From Fimenecus sp964557975 (GTDB lineage: Bacteria; Bacillota; Clostridia; Oscillospirales; Acutalibacteraceae), in the NCBI GenBank assembly GCA_964557975.1, contig CAZLCG010000001.1:1-64000 (forward strand): a stretch of DNA of 64,000 nucleotides, in the 5' to 3' direction. The position numbers and the translations under genes are program-made. Below are positions 1 to 7,504 of the stretch, piece by piece (position 1 is the first letter of the stretch; every line of letters begins with the position of its first letter). Under the pieces are notes generated by a model that was given only the letters and a program-made list of their open reading frames with translations, was not told the origin of the DNA and did no database searches.

Positions 1-41
1 TAATATACATTTTATTACGCAGCGAATATTTCCTTGATAAA

Positions 42-70
42 TTGACTTTCGGAGCGCCGAATGGTATTAT
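42..70 (+). promoter_or_regulatory. Sigma-A type promoter for the transglutaminase-like gene
   Basis: TTGACT at 42-47, a 17-base spacer and TATTAT at 65-70 make a close match to the housekeeping promoter consensus. The start codon of the next gene lies about 33 bases downstream of the -10, with an AGGGGG ribosome site at 86-91. Confidence 0.65.
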
Positions 71-102
71 TAAGGCAGCATTTTTAGGGGGATTTCGGAA
101 AT

Positions 103-1314
103 ATGCATGGAAAATTGAAAAGCCTTCTCGCTGTAATCGCTCTTTTTGCCGCCGCGGCGGCGGCCTTCAGCGGCTGGACTTATTATTCAACCGAAAAAGC
201 GCTGGAGCAAAACGACGACTTTTATTATTACACCGACGCAGAGGAATACAGCAACACAGGTCTCGGCGCGGACGAAATAATGAATTTTGAAAGCGAATAT
301 AAGATGTATTCGTCCGAAATATATTACAGCCTGCTCAACGACAGTGAAAAGCTCATTTATAACTCGGTTGTATATGCTTTTGAAAACAGCGACGTATGCC
401 TGTTTATTCCGGAAAGCTATATGCCGTCGGGCGCGTATTCTTTAACCGATATTCTCTGTTTCGTTGCGCTTGATTCGCCGCTTATAGAGCAGAATATCGC
501 ATTCGGCAACCAAAGCGATACAAGCGAAATAACCATGACGGATCTCTTGGGCAGGGAGCATACCAAAGAGGTTCGGGGAACCTTCCTTTATATAGACAAT
601 TTCACCGAGGAGCGGCTGAACAACAAAAAACTTGCTGTAAAAAAGGCAAAAGAAATAATCGACGGTATGCCGTCGGATATAACCGAAAGCGCGGAAAAGG
701 TACGCTATTATTTTAATGCGCTTACGGAAAATTCAAAATACGTCGATTATGATTATGAAGCCCTGCCCGAATTTCTGTATGACGCGCTTGTCGAGCGCGG
801 GTCAAACTGCGACGGCTTTGCGAACGCCTTTTCTTTAATCTGCAACATGAGCGGAATCCCCTGCTTTGAAAAGATGATGAACGGCGTCGGCGGAGAAGAC
901 GGACACACCTGGAACTGCGTTTTCATTGACGGAAGCTTTTATAATGCCGATCTTACGGGAGCGCTCGGCGCTGATGAGGATATGCATCCGGAAACATACC
1001 TGTTTTTCCCCGACGCTTACAGCGCATACAGCTTTGAGTATAAAGAAGTCCTGCCCGAGTGCGCCGACGCTTCGCTTTCGGGCTTTGACTGCGCGTTTAC
1101 AAACGAAAGCGACGCGCAAATAGTAAATACTCTTGTTTCGGCGTTTAGAGGCAACCAAAGCAAATATGTCCGCGCGTTTTTCGGCAATATGTCCGAAAGC
1201 AGGGCTGAACGGATTGTCGAAATGTTTTTTAATCGGACAGAATGTAATATAGAATACTACACTGCGGAACCGATCAACGGCAACGTCTTCTCAATAATCA
1301 TAAATTCTGTGTAA
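103..1314 (+). CDS. Membrane-anchored transglutaminase-like protein
   Basis: Encodes 403 residues. Residues 6-26 form a hydrophobic, Ala-rich segment that is either an uncleaved anchor or a signal peptide, so the rest should be outside the membrane. The middle of the protein carries the transglutaminase-like (cysteine protease fold) triad: Cys236 in GSNCDGFANAF, His268 in GHTWN and Asp283 in FYNADLT. Such domains occur in bacterial surface proteins as proteases or cross-linking enzymes; the substrate cannot be told from sequence. The N-terminal ~200 residues and C-terminal ~90 residues are not recognised. It is a single-gene unit with its own promoter and a terminator directly after the stop. 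Start chosen at the ATG 11 bases after AGGGGG. Confidence 0.8.
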   Translation: MHGKLKSLLAVIALFAAAAAAFSGWTYYSTEKALEQNDDFYYYTDAEEYSNTGLGADEIMNFESEYKMYSSEIYYSLLNDSEKLIYNSVVYAFENSDVCLFIPESYMPSGAYSLTDILCFVALDSPLIEQNIAFGNQSDTSEITMTDLLGREHTKEVRGTFLYIDNFTEERLNNKKLAVKKAKEIIDGMPSDITESAEKVRYYFNALTENSKYVDYDYEALPEFLYDALVERGSNCDGFANAFSLICNMSGIPCFEKMMNGVGGEDGHTWNCVFIDGSFYNADLTGALGADEDMHPETYLFFPDAYSAYSFEYKEVLPECADASLSGFDCAFTNESDAQIVNTLVSAFRGNQSKYVRAFFGNMSESRAERIVEMFFNRTECNIEYYTAEPINGNVFSIIINSV

Positions 1315-1323
1315 TATATATAA

Positions 1324-1354
1324 AAAAGCGGCGTTTTCAAGAGCCGTTTTTTTT
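1324..1354 (+). terminator. Intrinsic terminator after the transglutaminase-like gene
   Basis: Stem AAGCGGC/GCCGTTT with one G-T pair, followed by eight T. The T run is adjacent to the -35 of the next promoter. Confidence 0.8.
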
Positions 1355-1355
1355 A

Positions 1356-1384
1356 TTGCAATTTCTTTATTTATAGGATAAAAT
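1356..1384 (+). promoter_or_regulatory. Promoter of glgP
   Basis: TTGCAA at 1356-1361, 17-base spacer, TAAAAT at 1379-1384, about 43 bases before the glgP start codon. Confidence 0.6.
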
Positions 1385-1426
1385 ATAGTGTATTTGAATT
1401 AAAAAATATTCGGAGGATATATATAT

Positions 1427-3997
1427 ATGAATTATTCGCTTACAAAGAAAAAAGCAAAGGAGCTTGTTGAAGCAAAGCTCTCACATTTTATGGGCGTAAC
1501 GCCCGAGGAGGCGACGGACGAGCAGTATTATAAAGCAATAGCCTTTATCGTCAGAGATATGATGAGCGAGGGCAGAGCCGATTTTAACGAGCAAGGCACA
1601 AAATCGGGCGCAAAGAGGATTTATTACCTGTGCATGGAATTCCTTATGGGGCGTTCGCTGAAAAACAACCTTTATAACCTTAACCTTACCGAAACCTTTG
1701 AAAAGGCGCTTGCCGATTACGGCGTAAAGCTTGAAAACATTTTCGAGTGCGAGCCTGACGCGGGCTTGGGCAACGGGGGCTTAGGCAGACTTGCCGCATG
1801 CTATCTTGACGGGCTTGCGACGCAGGGCTATCCCGCGAGAGGTTACTCAATACTCTACGAAGCGGGCATTTTCAAGCAAAAGCTTGTTGACGGCTGGCAG
1901 ACCGAGCTTCCCGATTTCTGGCTTCCCGGCGGCGAGGTTTGGCTTGTTCCTCATGAGGAAAGCGCTCTTGAGGTTCGCTTTGAGGGCGAGGTTGTCGATT
2001 CGTGGGAAAATCAGTTTCACCATGTTGAAATCATAAACTACAATCCCGTTAAGGCGGTCCCCTGCGATATGTTCGTTTCGGGCAAGGACGGCAAGGGGAT
2101 TTCGGTTCTGCGTCTTTGGTCGGCAAAGGCTCCTACGCTTGATATGACGCTTTTTAATCAGGGTGATTATATGCGCGCTATTGAGCAGAACGCTATGGCG
2201 GAGATGATTTCAAAGGTGCTTTATCCCGCCGACAACCATCCCGAAGGCAAATCGTTAAGACTTCGCCAGCAGTATTTTCTTGTTTCCGCCTCCGTTCAGG
2301 ATATAGTTCACAGACATCTTCGTGTTTACGGCACTATGGATAATCTGCCCGAAAAGGCTGCGATACACCTTAACGACACCCACCCGACGCTTGCGATACC
2401 CGAGCTTATGAGAATTTTGCTTGACGAGTGCGGCTACGGCTGGGACGCGGCCTGGAGCATTATAACCAAGACCGTAGCGTACACCAACCATACCGTTATG
2501 AAGGAGGCTCTTGAGTGCTGGCCCGAGGAGCTTTATAAGCGTCTGATGCCGAGAATTTGGCAGATCACCAAGGAAATCGACAACCGCTTCAGAAATTTTG
2601 TGTGGCAGGCGACGGGCAACGCCGATCAGGTTGAAAGAATGGCGATTATATCAAACGGCGTTGTAGGAATGGCAAACCTCTGCGTTGCGGGCTCTCACAG
2701 TGTAAACGGCGTTTCGGCGCTCCACAGCGAAATCATTAAGAATACGGTTTTTAACGATTTTTATATGCTTACGCCCAACAAATTCAAAAACGTTACAAAC
2801 GGTATTGCTCACAGGCGCTGGCTCTGCCAGTCAAATCCCGAGCTTTCCGCTTACATTACCTCGCTTATCGGCGACGGCTTTGTTAAGAATGCCGACGAGC
2901 TGAATAAGCTAAAGGCATTTAAGGACGATAAAGAGGTTCTCGCTAAGCTCGGTGAAATCAAAACCGAAAACAAAAAACGTTTTGCGGCCCATGTTAAAAA
3001 GGCAACGGGGATCGAGCTTGATCCCAACTCAATATTTGACGTTCAGGTTAAAAGGCTTCACGAATATAAGCGCCAGCACTTAAACGCGCTTAACATTCTT
3101 GCCGATTACCTTATGTTAAAGGCTGACCCCGATACGGACTACACGCCCCACACCTTTATTTTCGGCGCAAAAGCGGCGGCGGGCTACTTTATGGCTAAAA
3201 AAATTATCAGCTTTATATGCGCGCTTGCCGATCTAATCAATAACGATGAGGATATTAAGGGCAGAATGAAGATAGTATATGTTGAGGACTACAACGTTAC
3301 TATGGCCGAAAAGCTTATGCCCGCCGCGGATATTTCGGAGCAGATTTCGCTTGCGGGAACGGAAGCGAGCGGCACAAGCAATATGAAGCTTATGATTAAC
3401 GGCGCAATAACCCTCGGCACAATGGACGGCGCAAACGTTGAAATTCACGATGCCGTCGGCGACGATAATATCGTTATTTTCGGTATGAGCACCCCCGAGG
3501 TCGACGAGCTTAAACGGCGCGGCTACAACCCGATGAATTATTACAACAATAATCAGGAGCTTAAAACCGTCATAGATTACATTTCGCAAAAGGGTATCGC
3601 GGGCAAGCAGTTCCCCGAAATTGCGAATATCATCAACCACGACCCGTATATGGTGCTTGCGGATTTTGCCGACTATCGCAGAGCGAAAAAGAAAGCGGTT
3701 GAGCTTTACAACGACAGGGAAACATGGAACAGAATGTCGCTTATTAACATCGCGGGCGCCGGAATTTTTGCCGCAGACAGAGCAATCAACGAATATGCAA
3801 GAGATATTTGGCACACAAAATCAGCCTTTGACGCTGTTGAAAAGCCGGTAAAAAGCAAATCCGTCGGTAAAAAGACGGAAAATATAAAAACCGCCGCTAA
3901 AACGACGGTAAAGATGGCTCAGGAAAATAAGCCCGACAAAAAGGCGCAAAATAAATCAGCTGTCGGCAAAGCCCCCAAAAAGGACGGCAAAAAATAA
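1427..3997 (+). CDS. glgP: Glycogen/alpha-glucan phosphorylase with a lysine-rich C-terminal tail
   Basis: Encodes 856 residues. Glycogen phosphorylase releases glucose-1-phosphate from alpha-1,4-glucans using pyridoxal phosphate. The protein shows the family blocks GNGGLGRLAACYLDG near residue 110-125, HLNDTHPT near 315, VQVKRLHEYKRQ near 540, and EASGTSNMK with the PLP-binding lysine at residue 654. The catalytic part ends near residue 805. The final ~51 residues are low-complexity with 17 lysines and only four acidic residues, which is not usual for the family. SD-like GGAGG sits about 10 bases before the ATG. It is flanked by a promoter and a terminator, so it is monocistronic; no other glycogen gene is nearby. 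Confidence 0.95.
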   Translation: MNYSLTKKKAKELVEAKLSHFMGVTPEEATDEQYYKAIAFIVRDMMSEGRADFNEQGTKSGAKRIYYLCMEFLMGRSLKNNLYNLNLTETFEKALADYGVKLENIFECEPDAGLGNGGLGRLAACYLDGLATQGYPARGYSILYEAGIFKQKLVDGWQTELPDFWLPGGEVWLVPHEESALEVRFEGEVVDSWENQFHHVEIINYNPVKAVPCDMFVSGKDGKGISVLRLWSAKAPTLDMTLFNQGDYMRAIEQNAMAEMISKVLYPADNHPEGKSLRLRQQYFLVSASVQDIVHRHLRVYGTMDNLPEKAAIHLNDTHPTLAIPELMRILLDECGYGWDAAWSIITKTVAYTNHTVMKEALECWPEELYKRLMPRIWQITKEIDNRFRNFVWQATGNADQVERMAIISNGVVGMANLCVAGSHSVNGVSALHSEIIKNTVFNDFYMLTPNKFKNVTNGIAHRRWLCQSNPELSAYITSLIGDGFVKNADELNKLKAFKDDKEVLAKLGEIKTENKKRFAAHVKKATGIELDPNSIFDVQVKRLHEYKRQHLNALNILADYLMLKADPDTDYTPHTFIFGAKAAAGYFMAKKIISFICALADLINNDEDIKGRMKIVYVEDYNVTMAEKLMPAADISEQISLAGTEASGTSNMKLMINGAITLGTMDGANVEIHDAVGDDNIVIFGMSTPEVDELKRRGYNPMNYYNNNQELKTVIDYISQKGIAGKQFPEIANIINHDPYMVLADFADYRRAKKKAVELYNDRETWNRMSLINIAGAGIFAADRAINEYARDIWHTKSAFDAVEKPVKSKSVGKKTENIKTAAKTTVKMAQENKPDKKAQNKSAVGKAPKKDGKK

Positions 3998-4016
3998 ATA
4001 ATTGCTGCAATATAAC

Positions 4017-4050
4017 AGCCTGCTCGGCTATCGGGCAGGCCGTTTTTTTT
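4017..4050 (+). terminator. Intrinsic terminator of glgP
   Basis: Stem GCCTGC/GCAGGC with a short loop, then CCG and eight T, starting about 20 bases after the glgP stop. Confidence 0.85.
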
Positions 4051-4096
4051 ATTTAAAAGCGGGGCGGATATTTTCCGCCGTAAGATATTTTATGTT

Positions 4097-4210
4097 AATA
4101 TACTCCCTCAGTCACTTCGTGACAGCTCCCTCGGGGAGGGAGCGGAATAGGATAAAATTGAAACAATCCTCGGTCAACTTGCGCTGACATCTGCCTCACG
4201 GAGGGGCGGA
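4097..4210. repeat. Dispersed palindromic repeat (CTCCCTCAGTCACTTCGTGACAG family)
   Basis: The stretch between glgP and hpf contains the core TCAGTCACTTCGTGACAG with the perfect inner palindrome GTCACTTCGTGAC, bounded by GGGAG/CTCCC runs. The same core occurs in reverse orientation at 37270-37391, and a degenerate one at 43828-43910. From memory this kind of intergenic repeat is common in gut Clostridia. No coding role is apparent. Confidence 0.65.
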
Positions 4211-4230
4211 ATTTCCAAGCCTCCCTTTGC

Positions 4231-4263
4231 AAAAAAACGCGGGGGACGGCTTTACCGTCCCCC
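4231..4263 (-). terminator. Intrinsic terminator of hpf
   Basis: Nine-base perfect stem GGGGGACGG/CCGTCCCCC, followed in the leftward direction by CGCG and seven T. Located just after the hpf stop codon. Confidence 0.85.
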
Positions 4264-4272
4264 GTAAAATTT

Positions 4273-4797
4273 TCAGCTCTCGTACGGCTCTATAACGCCG
4301 TAACCGCCGTCATTTCTTTTATAAACAACGCTGATTAGGTCGCTTTCGGAATTTTTAAACATATAGAACTGATGCCCGAGCATATTCATCTGCAAAATTG
4401 CCTCGTCGACGCTCTGCGGCTTTAAAGCGACCGCTTTTGTCCTTACAACGTCAAATTCGGTTTCTTCCTCCTCGGCGGAAAGAAACGCTTCGTCAAACGT
4501 TGTATCGTGAAGTCTCTTTTCAAGCTTGGTCTTATTCTTTCTGATTTGACGGACAAGCGAGTCGACGCAGGCGTCAAGCGCGTCCTCCAAATCCTGCGAG
4601 CGTTCCTGAGCTCTGAATAAAAAGCCTCCCTTTGAAAGCGTGATCTCAACAATCTTTATATTCTTTTCTACGGACGCCGTAATTTTTGCGTTTGCGTCGG
4701 CCCCGAAAAATTTTTCAATCTTTTTAAGCTTTAATTCAGCCCTTTCTTTAAAAGACTCTCTCGGTGTGCATTTTCTGCCTACAATGGTAATGTTCAT
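4273..4797 (-). CDS. hpf: Ribosome hibernation promoting factor, long form
   Basis: Encodes 174 residues. Long Hpf binds the 30S decoding region and drives 100S ribosome dimers in stationary phase or stress. The N-terminal ~100 residues match the S30AE fold (MNITIVGRKCTPRESFKERAELKLKK start, basic helices), followed by an acidic linker near residues 110-125 and the C-terminal dimerisation domain (DEAILQMNMLGHQFYMFKN), which identifies the long Firmicutes form. The ATG is preceded by AGGGGA at proper distance. Single gene with its own promoter, a leader hairpin with a GAAA loop, and a terminator. Confidence 0.93.
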   Translation of the reverse strand: MNITIVGRKCTPRESFKERAELKLKKIEKFFGADANAKITASVEKNIKIVEITLSKGGFLFRAQERSQDLEDALDACVDSLVRQIRKNKTKLEKRLHDTTFDEAFLSAEEEETEFDVVRTKAVALKPQSVDEAILQMNMLGHQFYMFKNSESDLISVVYKRNDGGYGVIEPYES

Positions 4798-4821
4798 CGT
4801 GACATCCCCTTTTTATATATT

Positions 4822-4839
4822 CAAAAGCTTTCGCTTTTG
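4822..4839 (-). promoter_or_regulatory. Short hairpin in the hpf leader
   Basis: In the hpf mRNA the leader contains CAAAAGC-GAAA-GCTTTTG, a perfect seven-pair stem closed by a GNRA tetraloop, upstream of the ribosome site. It may stabilise the 5' end of the mRNA. Confidence 0.5.
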
Positions 4840-4849
4840 TTTCATCCCG

Positions 4850-4878
4850 ATTATAGCACATATTTCATATAAAATAAA
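4850..4878 (-). promoter_or_regulatory. Promoter of hpf
   Basis: Leftward TTTATT (4873-4878), 17-base spacer, TATAAT (4850-4855) with an extended TGC element just before the -10. Confidence 0.6.
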
Positions 4879-4920
4879 GATTGTTTTTAAAATTTTTGTT
4901 AATTATTTATAATTAACAAC

Positions 4921-4948
4921 AACAGGATGCTGACCCCGGCATCCTGTT
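4921..4948 (-). terminator. Hairpin after the FAD oxidoreductase gene
   Basis: Perfect ten-base stem AACAGGATGC/GCATCCTGTT with an eight-base loop. The following leftward T run is interrupted (GTTGTTAATT), so termination strength is uncertain. Confidence 0.6.
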
Positions 4949-4978
4949 TTATAAACATATTTATATCTATTTAAGTAT

Positions 4979-6355
4979 TTAAGCCTTAATCCTGTCCGCT
5001 ATATGCCTTGCGACATGGATTCCGCTTGCCGAAGCGTGTGACAGCGAATGGGTAATTCCGCTGCAATCGCCTATAACGTATAAGCCGTTATGGCAGGTTT
5101 CAAGATTTGAATCAATGGAAACCTCCATATTATAAAACTTAACCTCAACGCCGTAAAGAAGCGTATCCGTATTGGCGGTTCCGGGAGCGATTTTGTCAAG
5201 CGCGTATATCATTTCGATAATTCCGTCAAGGATTCTCTTGGGAATTACAAGGCTCAGATCCCCCGGCGTAGCGTTAAGGGTAGGAGTTACAAACGCTTCT
5301 CTGATTCTCTCCGCCGTACTGCGCTTGCCGTTGATAAGGTCGCCGAAGCGCTGAACCATAACGCCGCCGCCGAGCATATTTGAAAGTCTCGCTATGCTCT
5401 CACCGTAGCCGTTGCTGTCCTTAAAGGGCTCGGAAAAATGCTTTGCGACAAGAAGCGCAAAGTTTGTGTTTTCAGTCTGCTTTGCGGGGTCCTCGTAGCT
5501 GTGACCGTTTACGGTTACAATGCCGTTTGTGTTCTCGTTAACGACTGCCCCTCTGGGATTCATACAGAAGGTTCTTACCAAATCCTCGTATTTTTCTGTG
5601 CGGTAAACGATTTTGCTCTCGTATAATTCGTCAGTAAGGTGAGAGAAAATCTCATACGGCAGTTCGACCCTTACGCCTATGTCGACGCGGTTGCTGTTTG
5701 TGGGTATTTTAAGGTCGCGGCAGACGGTTTCCATCCATTTTGAGCCGCTTCTGCCGACGGAAATAATCAGATATTTCGCCTCATAAACGCCCTTTTCGGT
5801 TTCAACGGTGTAACCGCCGTCGGTTTTTTCGACCTTTTTTGCGACGGTCAAGAAATTAAATTCAACCTTTTCTTTAAGCTCGTTATATATGTTTTCGAGG
5901 ACGACATAGTTTATATCCGTTCCGAGATGGCGCACCGACGCATCCAGAAGCATAAGCCCGTGACGGAGACATTCTTTTTTGATTTTGCTGTTTGCCGTTG
6001 AATAAAGCTTTGTGCCCGCGCCGCCGTAATCGAGGTTTAATTTATCGACATAGCGCATAAGCTCAAGCGCTTTATCCTTGCCGATATACTCATAAAGCGT
6101 GCCGCCGAACTGATTGGTGATATTATATTTACCGTCTGAAAACGCGCCCGCGCCGCCGAAGCCGTTCATAATGGAACAGGGCTTGCAGCCGATACAGGAT
6201 TTTATCTTTTTGCCGTCAATGGGACATTTGCGCTTTGACAGCGGATTGCCCGCCTCGAGAACGGCAATTTTAAGATTTGGGTTGTTTTTTGAAAGCTCAT
6301 AAGCGGAAAAAATACCACCCGGTCCTGCGCCCACAATAACGACGTCGTATTTCAT
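4979..6355 (-). CDS. NAD(P)/FAD-dependent oxidoreductase
   Basis: Encodes 458 residues. The N-terminus is an FAD-binding Rossmann fold (VVIVGAGPGGIFSAYELSK), and the C-terminus keeps GLYVIGDCSGITHSLSHASASG, the second FAD-contact motif of this class. Between residues ~43 and 65 there is a Cys-rich stretch (CPIDGKKIKSCIGCKPC) followed by NGFGGAGAFSDGKYN, as in the uncharacterised COG2509-type FAD-dependent dehydrogenases. Substrate and electron partner are unknown. Start is the ATG preceded by AAAGGATGA. It stands alone between terminator-like hairpins. Confidence 0.8.
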   Translation of the reverse strand: MKYDVVIVGAGPGGIFSAYELSKNNPNLKIAVLEAGNPLSKRKCPIDGKKIKSCIGCKPCSIMNGFGGAGAFSDGKYNITNQFGGTLYEYIGKDKALELMRYVDKLNLDYGGAGTKLYSTANSKIKKECLRHGLMLLDASVRHLGTDINYVVLENIYNELKEKVEFNFLTVAKKVEKTDGGYTVETEKGVYEAKYLIISVGRSGSKWMETVCRDLKIPTNSNRVDIGVRVELPYEIFSHLTDELYESKIVYRTEKYEDLVRTFCMNPRGAVVNENTNGIVTVNGHSYEDPAKQTENTNFALLVAKHFSEPFKDSNGYGESIARLSNMLGGGVMVQRFGDLINGKRSTAERIREAFVTPTLNATPGDLSLVIPKRILDGIIEMIYALDKIAPGTANTDTLLYGVEVKFYNMEVSIDSNLETCHNGLYVIGDCSGITHSLSHASASGIHVARHIADRIKA

Positions 6356-6390
6356 AATTCTTCATCCTTTATCCATAATAAAAATGCAAA

Positions 6391-6419
6391 CGAAAACCGC
6401 AAACGGAAAGCGTCTGCGG
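6391..6419 (-). terminator. Terminator after the SLOG-domain gene
   Basis: Leftward stem CCGCAGACG/CGTTTGCGG pairs fully if one G-T pair is allowed, followed by TTTTCGTTTG. About 50 bases after the stop of the SLOG gene. Confidence 0.6.
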
Positions 6420-6469
6420 CAATTAAAACCTAAATAAAAATCTTAATTGCATATTATTCTATCATATTG

Positions 6470-7009
6470 TTATTTGTTTGTCAAACGGTAAGGCTGATTT
6501 CGTATTACAGAGGTTAAACTCGCTGTATTTATCACTTCAAGCCCTCTTGCTTTTGCGTAGTTCACTGTATAGCCTGTCCCACTGTTTGTTCCGGTCATAT
6601 AGGTGACACAAACCGAAGAATTGTCAACCAAATGCCTGTTACGGCGATAGTAAGCACCGCACGTGTAACCCGCAGCAAGCACGACTATTTTTGAAGCCTG
6701 CTCTTTCAGCCTGTGGTATTGATTTATTTCTGCCCATGTCCAGTTCCTTTCGTGACTGTATTGTTCGTCAAAAGGCAAGACAAGAATAAGATGAATTTGC
6801 GGATATGTAGCTTTCAGCTTTAATACCACTTCCGAAGCTAAAGCATCAAAGCCACGGGCGCCGCCTGCCCCAAAGTATATATAACCTTTCTGTATTAAGT
6901 TTTCAATCGTTTCTGTTAATCTGCACTCTACTTTTGAAATTGGTTCTCTGATTTGCCTATGCCCTGTAAAACAAGCTGTTTTCTTCCTCATTTTGTCTGC
7001 TTTGCTCAT
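6470..7009 (-). CDS. SLOG-domain protein (DUF1273/YpsA-like)
   Basis: Encodes 179 residues. The opening CFTGHR and the glycine-rich GAGGARGFDALA near residue 50 are the signature of the SLOG Rossmann superfamily, which binds nucleotides or nucleotide-derived ligands and includes YpsA-like and DprA-like proteins. Further conserved pieces are LVLPFDEQ and a late NSGTGYTVNYAKARG. Whether it senses a signal nucleotide or is an enzyme is not known. It is divergent from a small XRE regulator, and its promoter overlaps a perfect palindrome, so control by that regulator is likely. GGAGAGGA precedes the ATG. Confidence 0.75.
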   Translation of the reverse strand: MSKADKMRKKTACFTGHRQIREPISKVECRLTETIENLIQKGYIYFGAGGARGFDALASEVVLKLKATYPQIHLILVLPFDEQYSHERNWTWAEINQYHRLKEQASKIVVLAAGYTCGAYYRRNRHLVDNSSVCVTYMTGTNSGTGYTVNYAKARGLEVINTASLTSVIRNQPYRLTNK

Positions 7010-7062
7010 ATTTTCCTCTCCGTTTTGTTTATTAAAATTATTTATGGCACTTTACTTGCTAA

Positions 7063-7092
7063 ATTATATCACTGTATTGCTATAAATAGCAA
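7063..7092 (-). promoter_or_regulatory. Promoter of the SLOG-domain gene
   Basis: Leftward TTGCTA (7087-7092), 18-base spacer, TATAAT (7063-7068). The -35 and spacer lie inside the 18-base palindrome at 7076-7093. Confidence 0.6.
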
Positions 7093-7093
7093 T
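7076..7093. promoter_or_regulatory. Palindromic operator candidate between SLOG and XRE genes
   Basis: ATTGCTAT-AA-ATAGCAAT is a perfect inverted repeat with a two-base centre. It sits in the divergent intergenic region over the SLOG promoter -35, as expected for binding of an XRE dimer. Confidence 0.6.
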
Positions 7094-7147
7094 TTATATC
7101 CATAAATTTAATTCTAAAAGTGTGATAACCTAAATAGGGTGATTATC

Positions 7148-7375
7148 ATGCAGACAAAATATGAGCAGGAATATATAAAGTTCGGTCTGAGAGTTCAATA
7201 TTACCGCAAACTGCGAGGGATGACGCAGGAAGCCTTTGCAGAAAAGGTCGGTATTTCGTGGTCACACCTTGCTAAGATTGAAAGCCCTACCCGCGCTTTC
7301 GGGGTATCTATGGAAACACTGTTTTCAATTGCCGAAGTACTTGACATTCCCGTCTCCAAACTGTTTGAAGAATAA
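7148..7375 (+). CDS. XRE-family helix-turn-helix regulator
   Basis: Encodes 75 residues, essentially one HTH_3 domain: FGLRVQYYRKLRGMTQEAFAEKVGISWSHLAKIE, ending in the usual LDIPVSKLFEE. The TQEAFAEKVG-ISWSHLAKIE pair forms the two DNA-contact helices. Start is the ATG at 7148 placed a few bases after AGGGTGA; a GTG three codons earlier lacks spacing to any ribosome site. It is divergent from the SLOG gene and probably represses it, and perhaps itself, through the palindrome at 7076-7093. Confidence 0.85.
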   Translation: MQTKYEQEYIKFGLRVQYYRKLRGMTQEAFAEKVGISWSHLAKIESPTRAFGVSMETLFSIAEVLDIPVSKLFEE

Positions 7376-7384
7376 ACATTTTAT

Positions 7385-7487
7385 AAATAAACGACAGCAC
7401 AAAAAGCATTTTTGCCTTCTATGCTGCCGTTTATCTTTGTTGCAAATATTATAACTACGGCACTTTCAAGAGTTTGAAAGTGCCGTA
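7385..7487. other. Two inverted repeats between the XRE gene and serS
   Basis: The first is a loose stem (AAACGACAGCA near 7387 with TGCTGCCGTTT near 7424). The second is a perfect 14-base stem, TACGGCACTTTCAA at 7456-7469 with its complement at 7474-7487. Lying between two converging genes, they likely serve as transcription stops in one or both directions, though the second has no T run. Confidence 0.45.
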
Positions 7488-7504
7488 TATCATCGGTTAA
7501 TATT

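Noticed and set aside
835..1158. Reverse-strand frame of 107 codons inside the transglutaminase-like gene
   Set aside because: Shadow of a real gene; composition and lack of a ribosome site do not support it.
3233..3814. Reverse-strand frame of 193 codons inside glgP
   Set aside because: Antisense to the conserved PLP region; no ribosome site.
4002..4187. Open frame of 61 codons downstream of glgP
   Set aside because: It runs across the glgP terminator and a dispersed repeat, has no ribosome site and resembles nothing; it is chance.
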